DNA of 64,000 nucleotides from Aquila chrysaetos chrysaetos. Lineage: Eukaryota > Chordata > Aves > Accipitriformes > Accipitridae. The stretch is taken from NCBI RefSeq assembly GCF_900496995.4, contig NC_044012.1, forward strand, positions 26,673,606-26,737,605. Reading direction: 5' to 3'. A program made the position numbers and the translations under genes. Position 1 is the stretch's first letter. Every line of letters starts with the position of its first letter. Positions 23,901-36,910 of the stretch are shown here, piece after piece. The notes under the pieces were generated by a model that searched no databases, was not told where the DNA came from, and worked only from the letters and a program-made list of their open reading frames with translations.

Positions 23901-25879
23901 GCCTTGTTGGCAGCATGTCCTGTCTCCTGGCTGGCTCACAGGGACTATCTGCTGTCCAGGAGCCTTTTTGCCCTCTCTCCTCCCTCTGCAGCGTGCCGTT
24001 GGCAAATGGCCTGGAGGGAGAAACGGGTCAGAGTAGGGTGGTTGCTGCTTAGTGAGAGGGATGTGAGTGCTGTGCTGCCATGCTGCCATGCCACCGCCGG
24101 GGTCAGGACATGGTTGTCTCTCCCCACACCAGCATCAAGTGGAAACAAGAGGGTGCTCCCTGCAACCCAGAGCAGCATTGGGTGCACACAGAAAAGCACT
24201 GCAGGCAGTGCAGACCCCAGTGAGGGATGTCTCCTCTCCCCGTCCCCTTTGCATCCCTTGGTAGGACACCAGCCCGTTATGGGAGCTCAGCACCGTTTAT
24301 TACCAGGCTCTGCTGTTCTAATGAGAAGCAGTTTCTCAGCCCTGGCACTGTGCCTATAAAAATGAATCTGTGCCTGTGCTTTCAGTGCCATGTGCTTTGC
24401 AGTGAGAGGAGGGATCTGCGGAGCAGGGTGGCATGGGGCAGCGAGGAGGTGGCATCCCCATGGGTGAGCACCCCCAGACTGCTGAAAGCTCTGGAGGACC
24501 TCTTAGCAGCTGGATGATCCCCACACCACCCTGGGTCTCCAGGCTGGGGACTTCTCAGAGACGAGTGACATCTCTGTCATAAGTCCCAGCCTCCTCCAGA
24601 AGCCACTGGGTGAGGATGGCTGTGATGCTGGCAGCCCCCAGAGCCCACCTGCCTCGTGGTCCCTGGGAGATGGGGAGAGGAGCTGCCATGGACAGTGTTG
24701 TCCCAGGACTGGACTCGCCTCTTCTGTACTGCACATGTCAGACACGAGATGGTGCTGCCGTTCGTTCCTGTTCCCTGCCTGGAAAACCAAGGTGAGCTTA
24801 GCTGAGCCTTGGACCTTGTCCGGTTGGGAGAGCACCCTGCTGCTAAATGCAGTCTCTCCTGGGGGACAGATCCAGCGTCACCTGTGGTGTGTGTGACCCT
24901 GCCATCGCTTCCCGGAGAGCTGGCAGCTCCCCTTGGCTGCCGCGTCTGCGAGGTGCGGGCAGGCGGCTGCAGAGAGGCTGGGGATTGTGTGGTCTGTGCA
25001 GTAAGAGACAGTTTTGTGCCGTGTCTTTGCCAATGCAGAGCACCACGGGGATGACTGGCTGTGCTGGCCTCTCACTGCCAAGGAGAAGGGAACTGGGATG
25101 GACCCGGCCATGTGTCTGCAAAATCATGCGACTGGTCAGACCCTGGGTGTTGGCACTTGCTTGACAGAGCTGAGGACTGTGCAGAGCCTGTGGTGAGGAT
25201 GATGCTGTATAATCATTAATAATATATGGCTTTATTTGTATTACGGTAGTTTCCAGCATCCTTGGATGAGAGCAGGGCTTGGCCTTGCAGGTGACCGTGT
25301 ATATATGCCCTACCAGAGGGGATGCGTTACTGGACCTGTTGGTCACCAGTACAAATAAGCTAATCAGAGACGTCAAGATTGGAGGCAGCCTGGGCTGTAG
25401 TGATCATGCACTGGTGGAGTTCACAGTCCTGAGGGATATGGGACAGGTGAAGAGTTAGGAGCCTGAATTTTAGGAAAGCAAACTTCCAGCTGTTCGAGGA
25501 GTTAGTCAATAGGACCCCCTGGGAAACTGTCCTCAGGGACCAGGGAGCAAAACAGAGCTGGCAGGTCTTTAAGGACACTTTCCATAGAGTGCAAGAGCTC
25601 TCGATCCCCACGTGTAAGAAATCAGGAGAGGAAGGCAAGAGACCGGCATGGCTGAGTAGAGACCTGCTGGTCAAACTAGAGGACAAGAAGGAAATGCACA
25701 GGCAGGGACAGGTATCCTGGGAAGAGTATAGGGACGCTCCCCAGTTGTGTAGGGATGGGGTCAGGAAAGCCAAGGCACGGCTGGAATAATAATAAAAAGA
25801 ATAATAAGAAGGGCTTGTACAGGTATGTCAGCCAGAAAAGGAAGGTCAAAGAAGGTGTAGACCCCCCCCCCCCACCCCA

Positions 25880-26640
25880 ATGAACACGACTGGCAAACTG
25901 GTAACAACAGAGGAGGAGAAGGCTGAGGTACTCAACAACTTTTTTGCTTCAGTCCTCAATGACAGCCTCTCTTCCCACACCTCTCGAGTGGATGGACCAC
26001 AAGATAGGGACTGGTGGAGCAAAGTTCCTCCCACTGTAAGAGAAGATCAGGTTTGTGACCACCTGAGGAACCTGAACATCCATAAGTCTATGGGACCAGA
26101 CGACATACATCCCAGACTCCTGAGGGAATTAGCTGATGCAGATGCCAAGCCACTCTCCATGATATTTGAAAAGTCATGGCAGTCAGGTGAAGGTGACAGG
26201 AAAAAGGGAAACATTGCACCCATTTTTAAAAAGTGTAGAAAGGAGGACCCTGGGAACTACCGACCTGTCAGCCTCACCTCTGTGCCTGGGCAGATCATGG
26301 AACAGATCCTCCTAGAAGCTATGCCAAGGCACATGGAGGACAGGGAGGTGGTTCGAGACAACCAGCATGGCTTCACCAAGGGCAAGTCCTGCCTGACCAA
26401 CCCAGAGGCCTTCTATGACGGAGTGACTACATCAGTGGACAAGGGTGGAGCTACAGATGGCATCTATCTGGAATTCTGTAAGGCCTTTGACACGGTCCCC
26501 CACAATATCCTTCTCTCTAAATTGGAGAGCTGTGGATGTGGTGGATGGACTATTCAGAGGATAAGGAATTGGCTGGATGGTCGCATCTGGAGAGTAGTGG
26601 GCAACAGCTCAGTGTCCAGATGGAGATCAGTGACGAGTGG
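25880..26640 (+). pseudogene. CR1 ORF2 reverse transcriptase, N-terminal part (broken)
   Basis: This open stretch encodes CR1 reverse transcriptase fingers and palm up to motif A ([10 protein letters not shown]) and the following LSKLE...[14 protein letters not shown] segment. It ends where the frame shifts inside SVTSGGPQ. A run of about 13 C (about 25861-25873) precedes it and probably reflects local mutation. It is a degraded transposon reading frame, not a host gene. Confidence 0.9.
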
Positions 26641-27270
26641 TGGCCCTCAGGTATCTTCATCAATGACACAGACAGTGGAATCGAGTGCATCCTCAGCAAA
26701 TATGCAGATGACGCCAAGCTGAGTCAGGGAGTTGACATGCCTGAGGGACGGGATGTCATCCAGAGGGACCTGGACAAGCTCGAGAAGTGGGCCCATATGA
26801 ACCTCATGAGGTTCAACAAGGCCAAGAGCAAGGTCCTGCACATGGGTCAGGGTAACCCCTGGTTTCAATACAGGCTGGGGGATGAAGGGATTGAGAGCAG
26901 CCCTGCAGAGAACTTGGAGATACTGCTGGATGAAAAGCTGGATGTGAGCCGGCAATGTGTGCTCGGAGCCCAGCAAGACAACAGTACCCTGCGCTGCACC
27001 AAAAGCACCGTGGCCAGCAGGCTGAGAGAGGGGATTCTGCCCCTCTGCTCTGCTCTGGTGAGACCCCACCTGCAGTTGTGCGTCCAGCTCTGGGGTCCTC
27101 AGCACAGGAAAGGCACGGACCTGTTGGAGTGGGTCCAGAGGTGGGACAGGAAAATGACCCGAGGGCTGGAACACCTCTGCTATGAGGAAAGGCTGAGAGA
27201 GTTGGGATTGTTCAGCCTGGAGAAGAGAAGGCTCCAGGGACACCTCACTGCGGCCTTTCGATACTTATAA
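26641..27270 (+). pseudogene. CR1 ORF2 reverse transcriptase, C-terminal part (broken)
   Basis: In a different frame from the preceding part this encodes [21 protein letters not shown], with the catalytic YADD motif, and then the thumb region (RDLDKLEKWAHMNLMRFN, LGAQQD, ALVRPHLQLCVQLWGPQ, LRELGLFSLEKRRLQG). These are the order and wording typical of CR1. It stops at 27268-27270, close to the normal end of ORF2. Confidence 0.9.
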
Positions 27271-30200
27271 GAAAGATGGGGACAGACTTTTTAGTAGGGC
27301 CTGTAGCGATAGAATGAGGGTTGATGGTTTTAAACTAAAAGAGGGGAGATCCAAACCAGATGTCAGGAAGAAATGTTTTACGCTGTGAGTGGTGAGGCAC
27401 TGGCCCAGGGTACCCAGAGAGGTGGTCGATGCCCCATCGCTGAAGACATTCGAGTTTGGGTTGGACAGGGCTCTGAGCAACCCGATCAAGTGGGAGATGT
27501 CCCCGCTTATGGCAGGGGGGGCGGTGTCAGACTAGGTGACCTTTAAAGGTCCCTTCCAACCCAAACTATTCTGTGTTTCTATGATTCTGTATCCTTAAAG
27601 AGACCATCTCTATCCAGAGAAACTCCCAGGTGAAGAGCTAAGATGGGAAAAGGCTGGAAGGACGTGCTTACCCCAGTCTGGCAAATGGAGAAACTGAGGC
27701 ACGGACCTGTGCATCATGGATAGATGAGCTTCGAGGACTCCATGGCTCACTGGAGGGTGGAGGGGATCTTTTATGGGGGGGACTGAGCACTGCAGACCAG
27801 GCATGGCAGATCTGAAAGGCCGGGTGCGGGGGGAGGCAGGCTTTGCACACAGAAGTGCAATGATAGAAGCAGAGGCAACTGGAAGGGGAAACTCACCTCC
27901 ACCACAGGAATGGGAGGACAGTTGGGTGCTCTCTGTCTTTGTTGTCAGAGCCAAGGGTGTTTCCTGACTGTCTGTGAGTCATTCCCGGTGGGGTCTGTCC
28001 TCCAGCCCCTCTTGTGCGGTGGTTCTTTGGGCTTGTGTGTGTAACCAGCACCCTGCCCTCCTCCTGGGCGAGCTGGGGTGGCTGACACTCGGTGCACTGA
28101 CAGCTGCCATTGCACCCCACACCCTCCATCCTCATGGCTCTCTGCAGCAATTGGGGTCTCCACCAGTGCCGGCACAGCCAGCACAGACCCCTTTCCCGGT
28201 GTCACAGGCTCCATCCTGCCCGGTCTAACCCAACCATTTGGTTTCAGCTCTGCCATCAGATCAAAGGTAGGGATCTCCCTGGCTTCCCCCATCCCAAACT
28301 CCCTCTGTGAGTTCGAAACAGTGGTTGAACCACAGGGCTTGCAAATCCCAACCCACAGCCACAGGGCACTTGGCAACAGGCAAACAAACAGCCCGTTGCT
28401 GAGCTCGGCCGCTGGGCTCTGTCACACTGCAACCCATAATTAATAGCGAGGACAGAAAGGCCCATTCGACTGCTTGGCCTCTCCTGCCTGGGACAAAAAC
28501 GAGACGAGGCACTTTTACATCACATTTTCCCTTTGATGTTAATCTATTCATTTCCAGCCTCTGCTGCCTTTTACGTCCAAACCCCATTAAGAAAACTCCC
28601 ATTGCTCCTCCGCCCACGTACCCAGACGTGCTGCAGGATCAGCTCAGATTAGCAGCGCCAGCAAACCTCTGCCGTTGTGGGTGCTCTGACCTTACCCTGC
28701 ATTGCTGGCCCACGGCTCCCCTTGCAAATCATAGCCTGGGCACTCCCTGCTGACATTTTGGGGGCTTCAGTCCCTTCACTGGAGCCGATAGGCAGAGCTT
28801 CCCCCCATGGGGCAGATTTGTTTGCCCTGCTTTGGGGAAAGACTTTTTTTTCACCCATAACGTAGGTGAGAACAGCCTCAGGGTTGCTCTAACTCTGCAG
28901 GGTCTGGGCTGGAGCAAGCAGGTAGTAAATCCTGCATCCCCCTCGCTCGGGCAGTCTGTGCCATGCTCTGACCGTGCCTTCGTGCAACGTTCTGCTCTCA
29001 TTTCTGCAACTGAGCCTGTTTCTTTTTCTCCTTTAATCTGGGGACTACCACAGCACTTCTGTTTTGCACTATTTTGAGTGCAAATTTTTTTTATTTTTCT
29101 TTTTGCAGCATTCAAGGGTGGTAAAGCCAGCCAGCCCACATCCCTCTCCTCTCCCGCCCCAGCAGAAAAGCTGAGCAGGGCTGGGAGAGAGAGGTGGTAG
29201 TAAATAGCAGGAAAACACCCCTGTTGCAGAAAGCTCTGTAAAGGGAAATGAATGAAAGGCAGCTGCTGACGCACCCGTCTGGGCTCACAGTGTTTGGCCA
29301 GCACAGCTTCCCCCGTTGATGGGTTACGGGGAGCGATGGTACATCTCCAGGAAACACAGAGGGGTGCAGAAGAGGGAAGGTGCTTGGCTGTCATCAGAGC
29401 AGCTCCCACTGCCCAGGCCCTGGGCACAGCTCATGTCCCCTCCCGGTACCCAGCAGTTTCCCTCCCCAGGAGGGTACAGCCCCAGCATTAAGAATTCTGC
29501 TGCCCTGAGCAGCTCTTTGCTGCAGGAGGAACCCAGGGGATGTTCAAAATGCCAAGTGCATGGGGAGTGTGAGTCAGGGATCCGGAGATAAATCGCCATA
29601 AATGCTGTGTTTTTCCCTTTGGATCTTGATCTCTGAGTTTTTCAGCGTTGCTTGGTCACACTTTAAACTGCCTGCGCAGTGGCAAGGGTTGCGGATTTAG
29701 GAGGAAAGAAGGGAAGAATTGAGATTTCCGTACCCTGTGATTCAGAGCTGAAAGAAGCAAACACGGTATTTTGTATGAGAAAATGTCTGGGACATTTTTC
29801 GCAGCATGTAACAAAACTGAGGAGTTAATTGCTGTAGGATCCAGGATGGTCAAAAGGACAAACAGACTCAAGAAAGGGATGAGATGGTGTTTTTGGCAGA
29901 CTAGTGAGTTTGTGAAACATTTCTGGCATAAGAAGACCTCGAGCTGCTGGTAGCTGGATGTGCTGGGGCTAAAGTTCCTTCTGCCAGTGTGTGAGATGGG
30001 TCATCCGTTCTGCTCCTGGGTGGTCACAGACGCCGGCAGCTGGAGACATGACCCCTTCTCCAGGGAGCTGCCAAGAAATGACAGAAAGAGCCATCCCTGG
30101 CTGTGAGACAGTGGCACCTGCCCAAGGAAATGGAGCTGCATGGGGACTGCCGGGGAGGTGGGGATGCTCTTTGGAAACACGGGCTGCATCCGCTCTGTCC

Positions 30201-31402
30201 CATCTGCGCTGAGGCTGGCAGGAGGGACATGCCGAGGCCAGTGTGCACCGATGCTCACGGGCCATCCCTGGCTTCTCTCTGGTTCTCCCTTTTAAAGGCA
30301 GCAAAAAGGGATGTGAACATCTGCATAGCGGGTATGGGGCTCCGGGTGTTTGTCCTGGCACCATCCCAGCTCATGTACCTTGTCCCTGTCCCCATCCCTG
30401 TCCCCATCCCTTCTCCAGGGCTGCGGGAGTGAGCGAGTGATGCCTGCAGGCAGCCTGGCCCTGCACAACCCCTAATAAAAGGTGTTTTTCAATCCCTGTA
30501 GGTGCCCACAGACCAGGAGCAAAGGTGCTGGGCTGGACGTTGTGTACATGGGCAAAATGTAAAAGTAGGAGAGATCACCTCAGAAGCAGGATTCGTTCAT
30601 CCCGAAACCATCCCTGGAGATATTTGTCTTGTGGGAGATCCTAAAAGCCCCAAGCGATAGAGACCTTCGAGCATGTGGCTGTTTTACCGTAGGAGTGGTA
30701 ACAGCCCCCGGCTGCAATTTCTTGCACCCACGGCCGTCCACCTTGGGGCTTCCCCAGGGATAAAGGAAAGGTACTGGGAGCACCGCCAGCCTGGGGACAT
30801 TTGCCCTGAGGCCAGGTTTGGAGCTGCACTGGAGTCATGGAGGATGCTGGGGAAGCTCAGCAGGGCTGTGGTGAGCCCCTGGAGGCAAGAACGGCTTTTA
30901 TCCACCTTTCCTGCGGGCCTTCAGCATGGCAGCCAGGGAAAGCTGAGCACTGCGAATGTCCTGGATCTACTCCAGCTCCATCCTGCACAAACATCCCCTT
31001 CAGCACCTCCACTGCCCTGCGAGGAAGCTGGTGAGCTGCCACCCCATTGACACAGCCGGGGATTTCTCTGGCCTGGGATGAGGGCAGGCAGATCTGCATC
31101 CTGCCCGTGGTGTTGGCTGCCGGACCTGCCAGGACTCAGAGGCTCTGGCATTTTGCATGCCGGGGTGAGCTGGTGCAGACTGCACGGGAGGAAAACCTCC
31201 ACAGCCCTGCAAACCACATCCCTGCCCGTGCATCCCTACCCATGCCACAGGCTGCCCATGGTTGGGCAAGAGGCAACACCACGGGACTATCATCAGCCAA
31301 ACCAAAGCTCAAGTTGTGGCTGGGGGTGGTCAGGAGGAAGCCCCCAGCTCCGTGCATTGACACCACAGCCTGGTTGCAACCAGCCCATCCCTGCCTGGGA
31401 GT

Positions 31403-31468
31403 ATGGAATCATAGAATCGTTTAGGTTGGAAAAGACCTTTAAGATCATCGAGTCCAACCCATTCTAAG
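31403..31468 (-). mobile_element. CR1 3'-end fragment
   Basis: GGAATCATAGAATCGTTTAGG followed by TTGGAAAAGACCTTTAAGATCATCGAGTCCAACCC is the reverse complement of a typical avian CR1 3' end. About 65 bp remain, as expected for strong 5' truncation. The orientation is opposite to the CR1 at 25.3-27.6 kb. Confidence 0.88.
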
Positions 31469-33239
31469 GGACACAGCTGCTTTAGACCTTTTTATAGCAC
31501 AAATAGTGAGAGTGGCCAGGAATCACCGCTAGCAGCGCTGGTTTTTTTTATTTGCAAAGCCTCTGGTCCCCCGAGTCTGCCCTGCCTTGAGGCACCACAC
31601 GTCTACAGAGAGCACCTGCTGTGGGAGATCCCCTAGCTCCCCACCGCAGCAGAGATGATTCTGCCGCCACCTGTGTGGGAAGCAGAGATTAATTTCCAGC
31701 AGTGGTGAGGTTCCCCTAATTTACCCCAGGTGTCTGAGCAAAGCACAAAGGGATTTTTAACTCCTTCAAGCCCCTCCACTCCAGCTCGATGGCGGTAAGC
31801 CAGACTCCCACCAGTCAGCTGTGGGTATGGGTGTCATTCCTGAGGTGGCATTTAACTGGGCACATCCCAGGCTGGTTCGTGTATGCGTGCCTCTGTCCTC
31901 TACCCCACGCTGGCCTGGGCTGGTGCCGGCCCATTGTGTTCGCTTTTCCTGTGCGCACCAAGCTCACTGGGGAAAAAATGGTCATTAAAATGTGAGCATG
32001 ACCCCAACCCAGCAGGTGCCAGGGGTTTGTGGGGAGCAGAAAACTGGCTTGCTCAGGATTTTACACTCAGAAACTTGCTCCTTTCAGTGAAATGGGATAT
32101 TTTGGGTGGATGTATGCATGGTCTACTGACTTTATGGAAAATAGGCTGATCCTGCTCTGTAGGAACAACCCTCAGCAAAGTTGGGAAAAGGACAGGAGGG
32201 CTTAGCATCCCATCCATCCCTGATCCCCAGCATACTTAACATGCGGTTGGATAATGGGGCCACAAAGCAACGCGACACCAAAACAGCTTTTCCTTTAAAA
32301 CCCTCCCGTCGTGGGTAAGCCGTGAGATGCACTTTCCATTGTGCTGCCTGGAATGGCCACATCTTGCTGCTTGGCAGCCCGGCTGCAGCACCAGCGCTCC
32401 TGGGTTTGGCGAGAGTTTGGGGGAGCGCAGAGCGTGCTGCAAACCCCAGGGCACGCTCCCCTCTGCCCCAGCACTTTGAGTGTGCTCCTGTCCCTGCTGC
32501 TGCACCTATGGGTTCCTGCACCCTTGGGTCCCTGCCATCTTGCTAAAGGGCGATTCAGAGCCTGGATTTTAGAGGTGCTTTTGCTCCCGAGAGTGTAGCA
32601 TGGGACTTGTAGGGGGGGACAGGCATCCCCTTGGTCATTGCTACAGGGCAGACATCTGCCCCAGCCCAAGCAAACAGAGCTGTTCCCATCTTAGGAGCTC
32701 AAGCAGAGGAGAGGTGACTTGTTCCAGCATCCCAGAGGGACACAGCAGGGAGCCCATGAGCCTGATTCTGCACCCGTGGAGCCCCATCCTTGTATTTGGC
32801 ATGTCTGTCTGTCCACCTGCTCTGCTTTAACACCTTGGCTGCTGTTCACAGGGTGGTTTGCAGGTGCTTGTGGTTCCCAGGCTGTCTTGGGCAGAGGGGC
32901 TTGAACAGAATTCGTGCCAAAGTGGCTCTGCGGTTGCTCTCATTCCTGCTGTTGGCATATCAGAGCACACCCATCAGCGCTGCCCTGGCTGCTGCTCACT
33001 GCAAGTTTTAGCTCTCTCAATAAATACAACTGGTAAATCTATTAATTTTACAGCTCTAATTGATGTATTGCTGTAATTACCTTTTATAACAAGGCAATTA
33101 AACCCTATTAAAGATTATTAGCTAATTAAAACTCCTCTATACACACACACCAACCCCCTTATGTGCACAGATTGTTGGTGGGGGGAACTGGAAGCCCATT
33201 GCAGTCAGGGCCTTGCAGGTCAGCACTGTGCATGGCATG

Positions 33240-33350
33240 ATGTGATGGGTTGAGATGCTAGATGGGGAGATCCAGGTCGCATCCCTGCCTTTACCACTGT
33301 GTCTCTCTTCATCCTTGGGCATGTCACTTACTGCCAGGGCTATAAGGGAA
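33240..33350 (+). repeat. MIR-like ancient SINE relic
   Basis: The order CCAGGTCGCATCCCTGCC, TTACCACTGTGTCTC and CCTTGGGCATGTCACTTA resembles the MIR segment gaatcccggctctgccacttactagctgtgtgaccttgggcaagtcactta. It is diverged and matched by eye. Confidence 0.4.
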
Positions 33351-36300
33351 GGGAACTGCTGTGTATACCCAACCCAGCAATTTTCAGCTGTCTGGGATCA
33401 GATGGGAAAAAACTTGGAGGCTGGGATCTTCTCCTGGTAATAGAGTGGTTGGGGATGTAGGGTTAACAGTGCTGTGTCTTGTTGGCCAGAAAAGAGGGCT
33501 GAAAAGGGAAAATGCCCACTTGGAGATGAGGTGTGTCTGCTTTGGGAAGGAAATAGCTGGAGAAACGGTCCAGTGCTGGGGCCAGCAGTGAGGGGAGCAT
33601 GTCAGTTGGGGAGAGCACTTGGAAGGCGTGTAGGGGATCAGGGTGGCTCAGTCCTGGGTTGCTCTGTGCCAACAAAAGCAGTGCACGGCCTGGGAAGTGA
33701 ACCCCAGGGTCCCCAGGAAAGAGCCAAAAAGAGCTGAAAAGCCATCTGAAAAGCAGTCCACAGGGCTCCCACCTGGGGCACTGTCTGGCCCGATGGCACA
33801 GTCCCCTTCCTGCGTCCCTCTGTGCTGGAGCAGCCGCATGGTATGGGGGTCCCCAGAGCTGCAGCTCCTTTCGCCACCTCCGACCCCCAGAGCAGCTGCG
33901 CTTCATCGCTGCTCATATGTGCACATGTAAGTTTGCATTGCGGCATTTGCAGGCACCCAATGTTTCCGGGCTTTTTTGCAGGCCAAACTGCTTTGGAGGC
34001 TGAAAGGGGTTTGAAATTCCAGGGATGTGATTGCTTTCTGCCTTCTGAGTCATGCCAAGGAAGATACAGCCCATGCTGAGAGCCTCTCCTCAAGCCATGC
34101 AGCCTCCCCGTCTATCCATCGCCCCTCACCCGTCCCCCTTGCTCTGCTGCGGTGTCGTGCACGCTGCTCCAGCTCCCTGAGCGCTCGTGGAAACCGCAGG
34201 AATTCACGTTTGTGGGCTGAAGCATTGTGCCGTACCCCAGCCTGCACCGTGCCGCGGCAGGGCTGACCGTGGCGGGGAAGGGAGGTACAGAGCAGAGCCT
34301 GTCTTCCCAGCTCGCCTGTGATGCAGCCCAGCTCATCTGGTTTAAATTAAACCCCTCCTGCCTTCCACAAATGACAAGCGTCTCTTTGCCAGTCGTGAGC
34401 CAGCCAGACCCAGTGACCAGTTCACGGCTGTGCCAGCAATAGGCTCCTCTGTCTCACCGTATGCATGCCAGGTCAGGATCCTCCTGCCCTGGTCCGAGGC
34501 AGGGCTGAGGGCATCACCCCTGCAACCTTGCTTGGGGCTGGTGGAGAAGACGCAGCAGCACAGGGCTGTCTGCACCCAGGAGAAAGGGGTTTGCATGGGT
34601 GCAGCGTGGGGGGCATCACCATCCCATCCCAGAGGGGCTCTGCATGGAGCAACTAGTGCACAGGAGCCAGAGTCTGACACTCCCCGCTGCCTCTTTACTC
34701 TGGGCTGCCAATGTCACCAAGGAGGATTGCAAGAGCCCTGCAGGATCCCCAGCCAGCAGACTCCCTCCAGGCCCCCCCCCCATGTTGTCCTGCTGCCCCC
34801 AGCCCAGGGGAAGCCCTCCAACTCAGCCCCCCAGGGCAGCGAAGCATAGGACCAAGTGCCGGGGTCCCATGCACTGCAGGAGCTCTGTGAGGAGCGCAAG
34901 GAGCCAGGACGTGCCAGGGACTGCCAGAGCAGAGACAGGCTGTGCCGATGACCCTTAGCTGTGATTTTTAGCTATTGCCCAAGCTGGTCCCTTCCTGCCT
35001 TTGCCCTGGCCGCGGTTTCCTGCTTTAAGGCAAGGAAGCTTTAACCCTGCTGTCCTTGTCCCAGAGGATGCTCAGGACCCTGGTGAACAGCGCCTGCTTG
35101 GGGAACACCCGAAAGCAAAGGACACAAAGTGCTTTCCTGCCCGCCCCGGGATTACTTTTTAAAACAAAACAAAGCTGCGGAGTGGAAGGAGGCTGTTTGT
35201 GTCCCACAGTGCCCTGCGGCTTGGCAGCCACGGCGCCAGAGCCGTCAGCCAGACCCCGCCTTTGGCAGCGAGGCTGCGCAGCACGGGTGTTCCAGGGGGC
35301 CGCGAGTCCCCAGTCTGGCCCACTGTGGTGCCAGGGCCACTGTCACCATCCCTGTCCGTGTCCCCTGCCTGCATTGCCAGGCCCCAGTGGCCTGCATGCC
35401 CTCACCTCCCTTGGGGACGTGACATGCATGGGGGTCCCCAGGGCTGCAGTGTTGCCCCCGTGGGAAAGGGGGAATTCAGCTGCAAATGCAGAGGAGAAGG
35501 ACTGAATCTAAAGGAGTGGGGTAAAAGAGTAGACACCTCCAGGGCTGGCAGGGAGACCAGCACTGGTTGGGTGGTGGTACAGTGACCCCCTGCATGCAGC
35601 ACCCAAGGGTGCCTGTGGGTGCAGAGAGGGACCCCCAGTGAGCAGGGATGGGGAAGGGGGTGCTGAGTGCCCCAAATCTCTCCCCATTGCAGTGCCAGGA
35701 GGGCTCTGCCCTGGCTGCCCCAGCTGCCTCCCCAGCTCTGCCGCGGTGCTGGGACGGCTTTGGGCATCAGGCTGTTGCTTTTTGAAAGTTGGACCCTGGG
35801 TTTTTGCTGCGGTCCCTCTCCCCACCCCAATACTGTTTGCTGGCAGCAGTGACTCATCAGTGCTGGGAGAGGAGTGGGGATTAATCATTCATAAAGCGCG
35901 CATGCACATGCACGTGTGTGTGTGTGTGCGCATGTGTTTGCGTGTGTTGCTCTGGTTGCTGTGTGAGTCATTCCCAGCCTGCCTGGGGCTTTGCTGCACT
36001 TCAATTAGGTGGGAAGAGAATCCAGCTTGATTGCAGCATGGGCAGGACAAGCTGGGCCAGCTGCGGCTTCGGCTCGGGAAGTGGCACTTTCACCTTGCCT
36101 TTGGAATTGCATCTCACCAGCCCTGGACCCCTCCATCCGCAGGGGATGGCTGGGGTGGGTTGTGCTTTGGGGTGGGCACCGCTGCTCAGACTCTCGACGG
36201 TGTCCCTAGCTGCAGGGTGCAGCTCCCTTTCCAGCTTTCCTCGTCGCAGAGCCCAATTTTGCAAGCAGGAGCTCACAAAGGAGGAAGCTGGAGCCCCCAT

Positions 36301-36559
36301 GACCACCACCCACTGAGGTCCTGGCTCAGCCCTTCATTTCTGGGGTGCAGAGGGGTTGCTTCTGCATTCCCCTTGCTGTTCCCGGTTCTCCCTCTTCTAT
36401 GCAAGAGGGATTGGCTTTGTAGTGCAAAGCACGGGGGGACGAGATCCAAGGAGGGGACAACCCCCCCCATGGTAGCACTGGGGGGTGCCAGGAAGCATGT
36501 AGCATATCTGGAAGTCACGAGCTGCAAAGTCTCGGCAGTGCTTTGAGAGAGACAGGGCA

Positions 36560-36910
36560 CCCTGCACCCTGCTCCAAGCTAGCCAGCAGCTGGGAGGACT
36601 GGGAGTCACCCATGCTGGGAACTGGAGATACTGGAAGAATGGCTGAGCGCTGGTGGGACTGGAAATGGCTGGCATTGGAAGGTGGGAGAATGGGAAACAC
36701 CTGGTGCAGGAATCTGGGGCAGGGGAAACTGGATTCAACTGGTGCTCAAACTTGGGGGAGTTACAAACCGAGCACAGCTGGCATGGAAAATTGGGAGAAA
36801 GGACAAAATTGGGCACAGAGGGCACTGGGGAGAGCTAGGAAATGGGGATGGCCAGTGCTGAAAGAACTGGGCAAAACTAGTGCTGGGGAAACTGGGGGTG
36901 GGGGGCTGTC
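36560..36910. repeat. Degenerate ACTGGGA-rich array
   Basis: Variants of ACTGGGAGA / ACTGGAAATGGCTGG recur every 10-30 bp over about 350 bp. No fixed period is kept. It ends about 570 bp upstream of the LMNA TATA-like box. Confidence 0.55.

Larger units (their letters stand above)
12266..25289. other. Intergenic DNA between MEX3A and LMNA, no gene seen
   Basis: I find no reading frame with protein-like character and no RNA gene. It holds a GT/CA-rich tract (13803-14240) and diverged ancient repeats at 16.3 and 17.7-17.95 kb. It also holds a 15-bp direct repeat (GCTTAAAAGCACTTG) present twice at about 21680-21714. AT-rich stretches around 13.6-15.3 kb contrast with GC-rich DNA from about 20 kb on. 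Distal enhancers for either gene could sit here, but no sequence feature proves it. Confidence 0.6.
25290..27592 (+). mobile_element. CR1 LINE, 5'-truncated and dead
   Basis: CR1 is a non-LTR retrotransposon that moves by target-primed reverse transcription. The left part (about 25310-25450) encodes the end of the endonuclease domain (a stretch like LLDLLVTSTNKL...GCSDHALVEFTV) and then meets several stops. The reverse transcriptase follows in two frames: 25880-26640 carries [46 protein letters not shown] and motif A ([10 protein letters not shown]). From about 26650 another frame carries motif C (YADDAKL) and the thumb region to about 27268. The 3' tail (GGTCCCTTCCAACCC...TTCTATGATTCTGTA) ends near 27592. 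The 5' half with ORF1 is missing. The step between motif A and YADD has lost the usual GVPQGSVLGP block, so this copy cannot be active. Confidence 0.93.

Noticed and set aside
25880..27270. A host protein-coding gene with a reverse transcriptase domain
   Set aside because: The order of motifs, the frame breaks and the 3' tail identify a dead CR1 copy.
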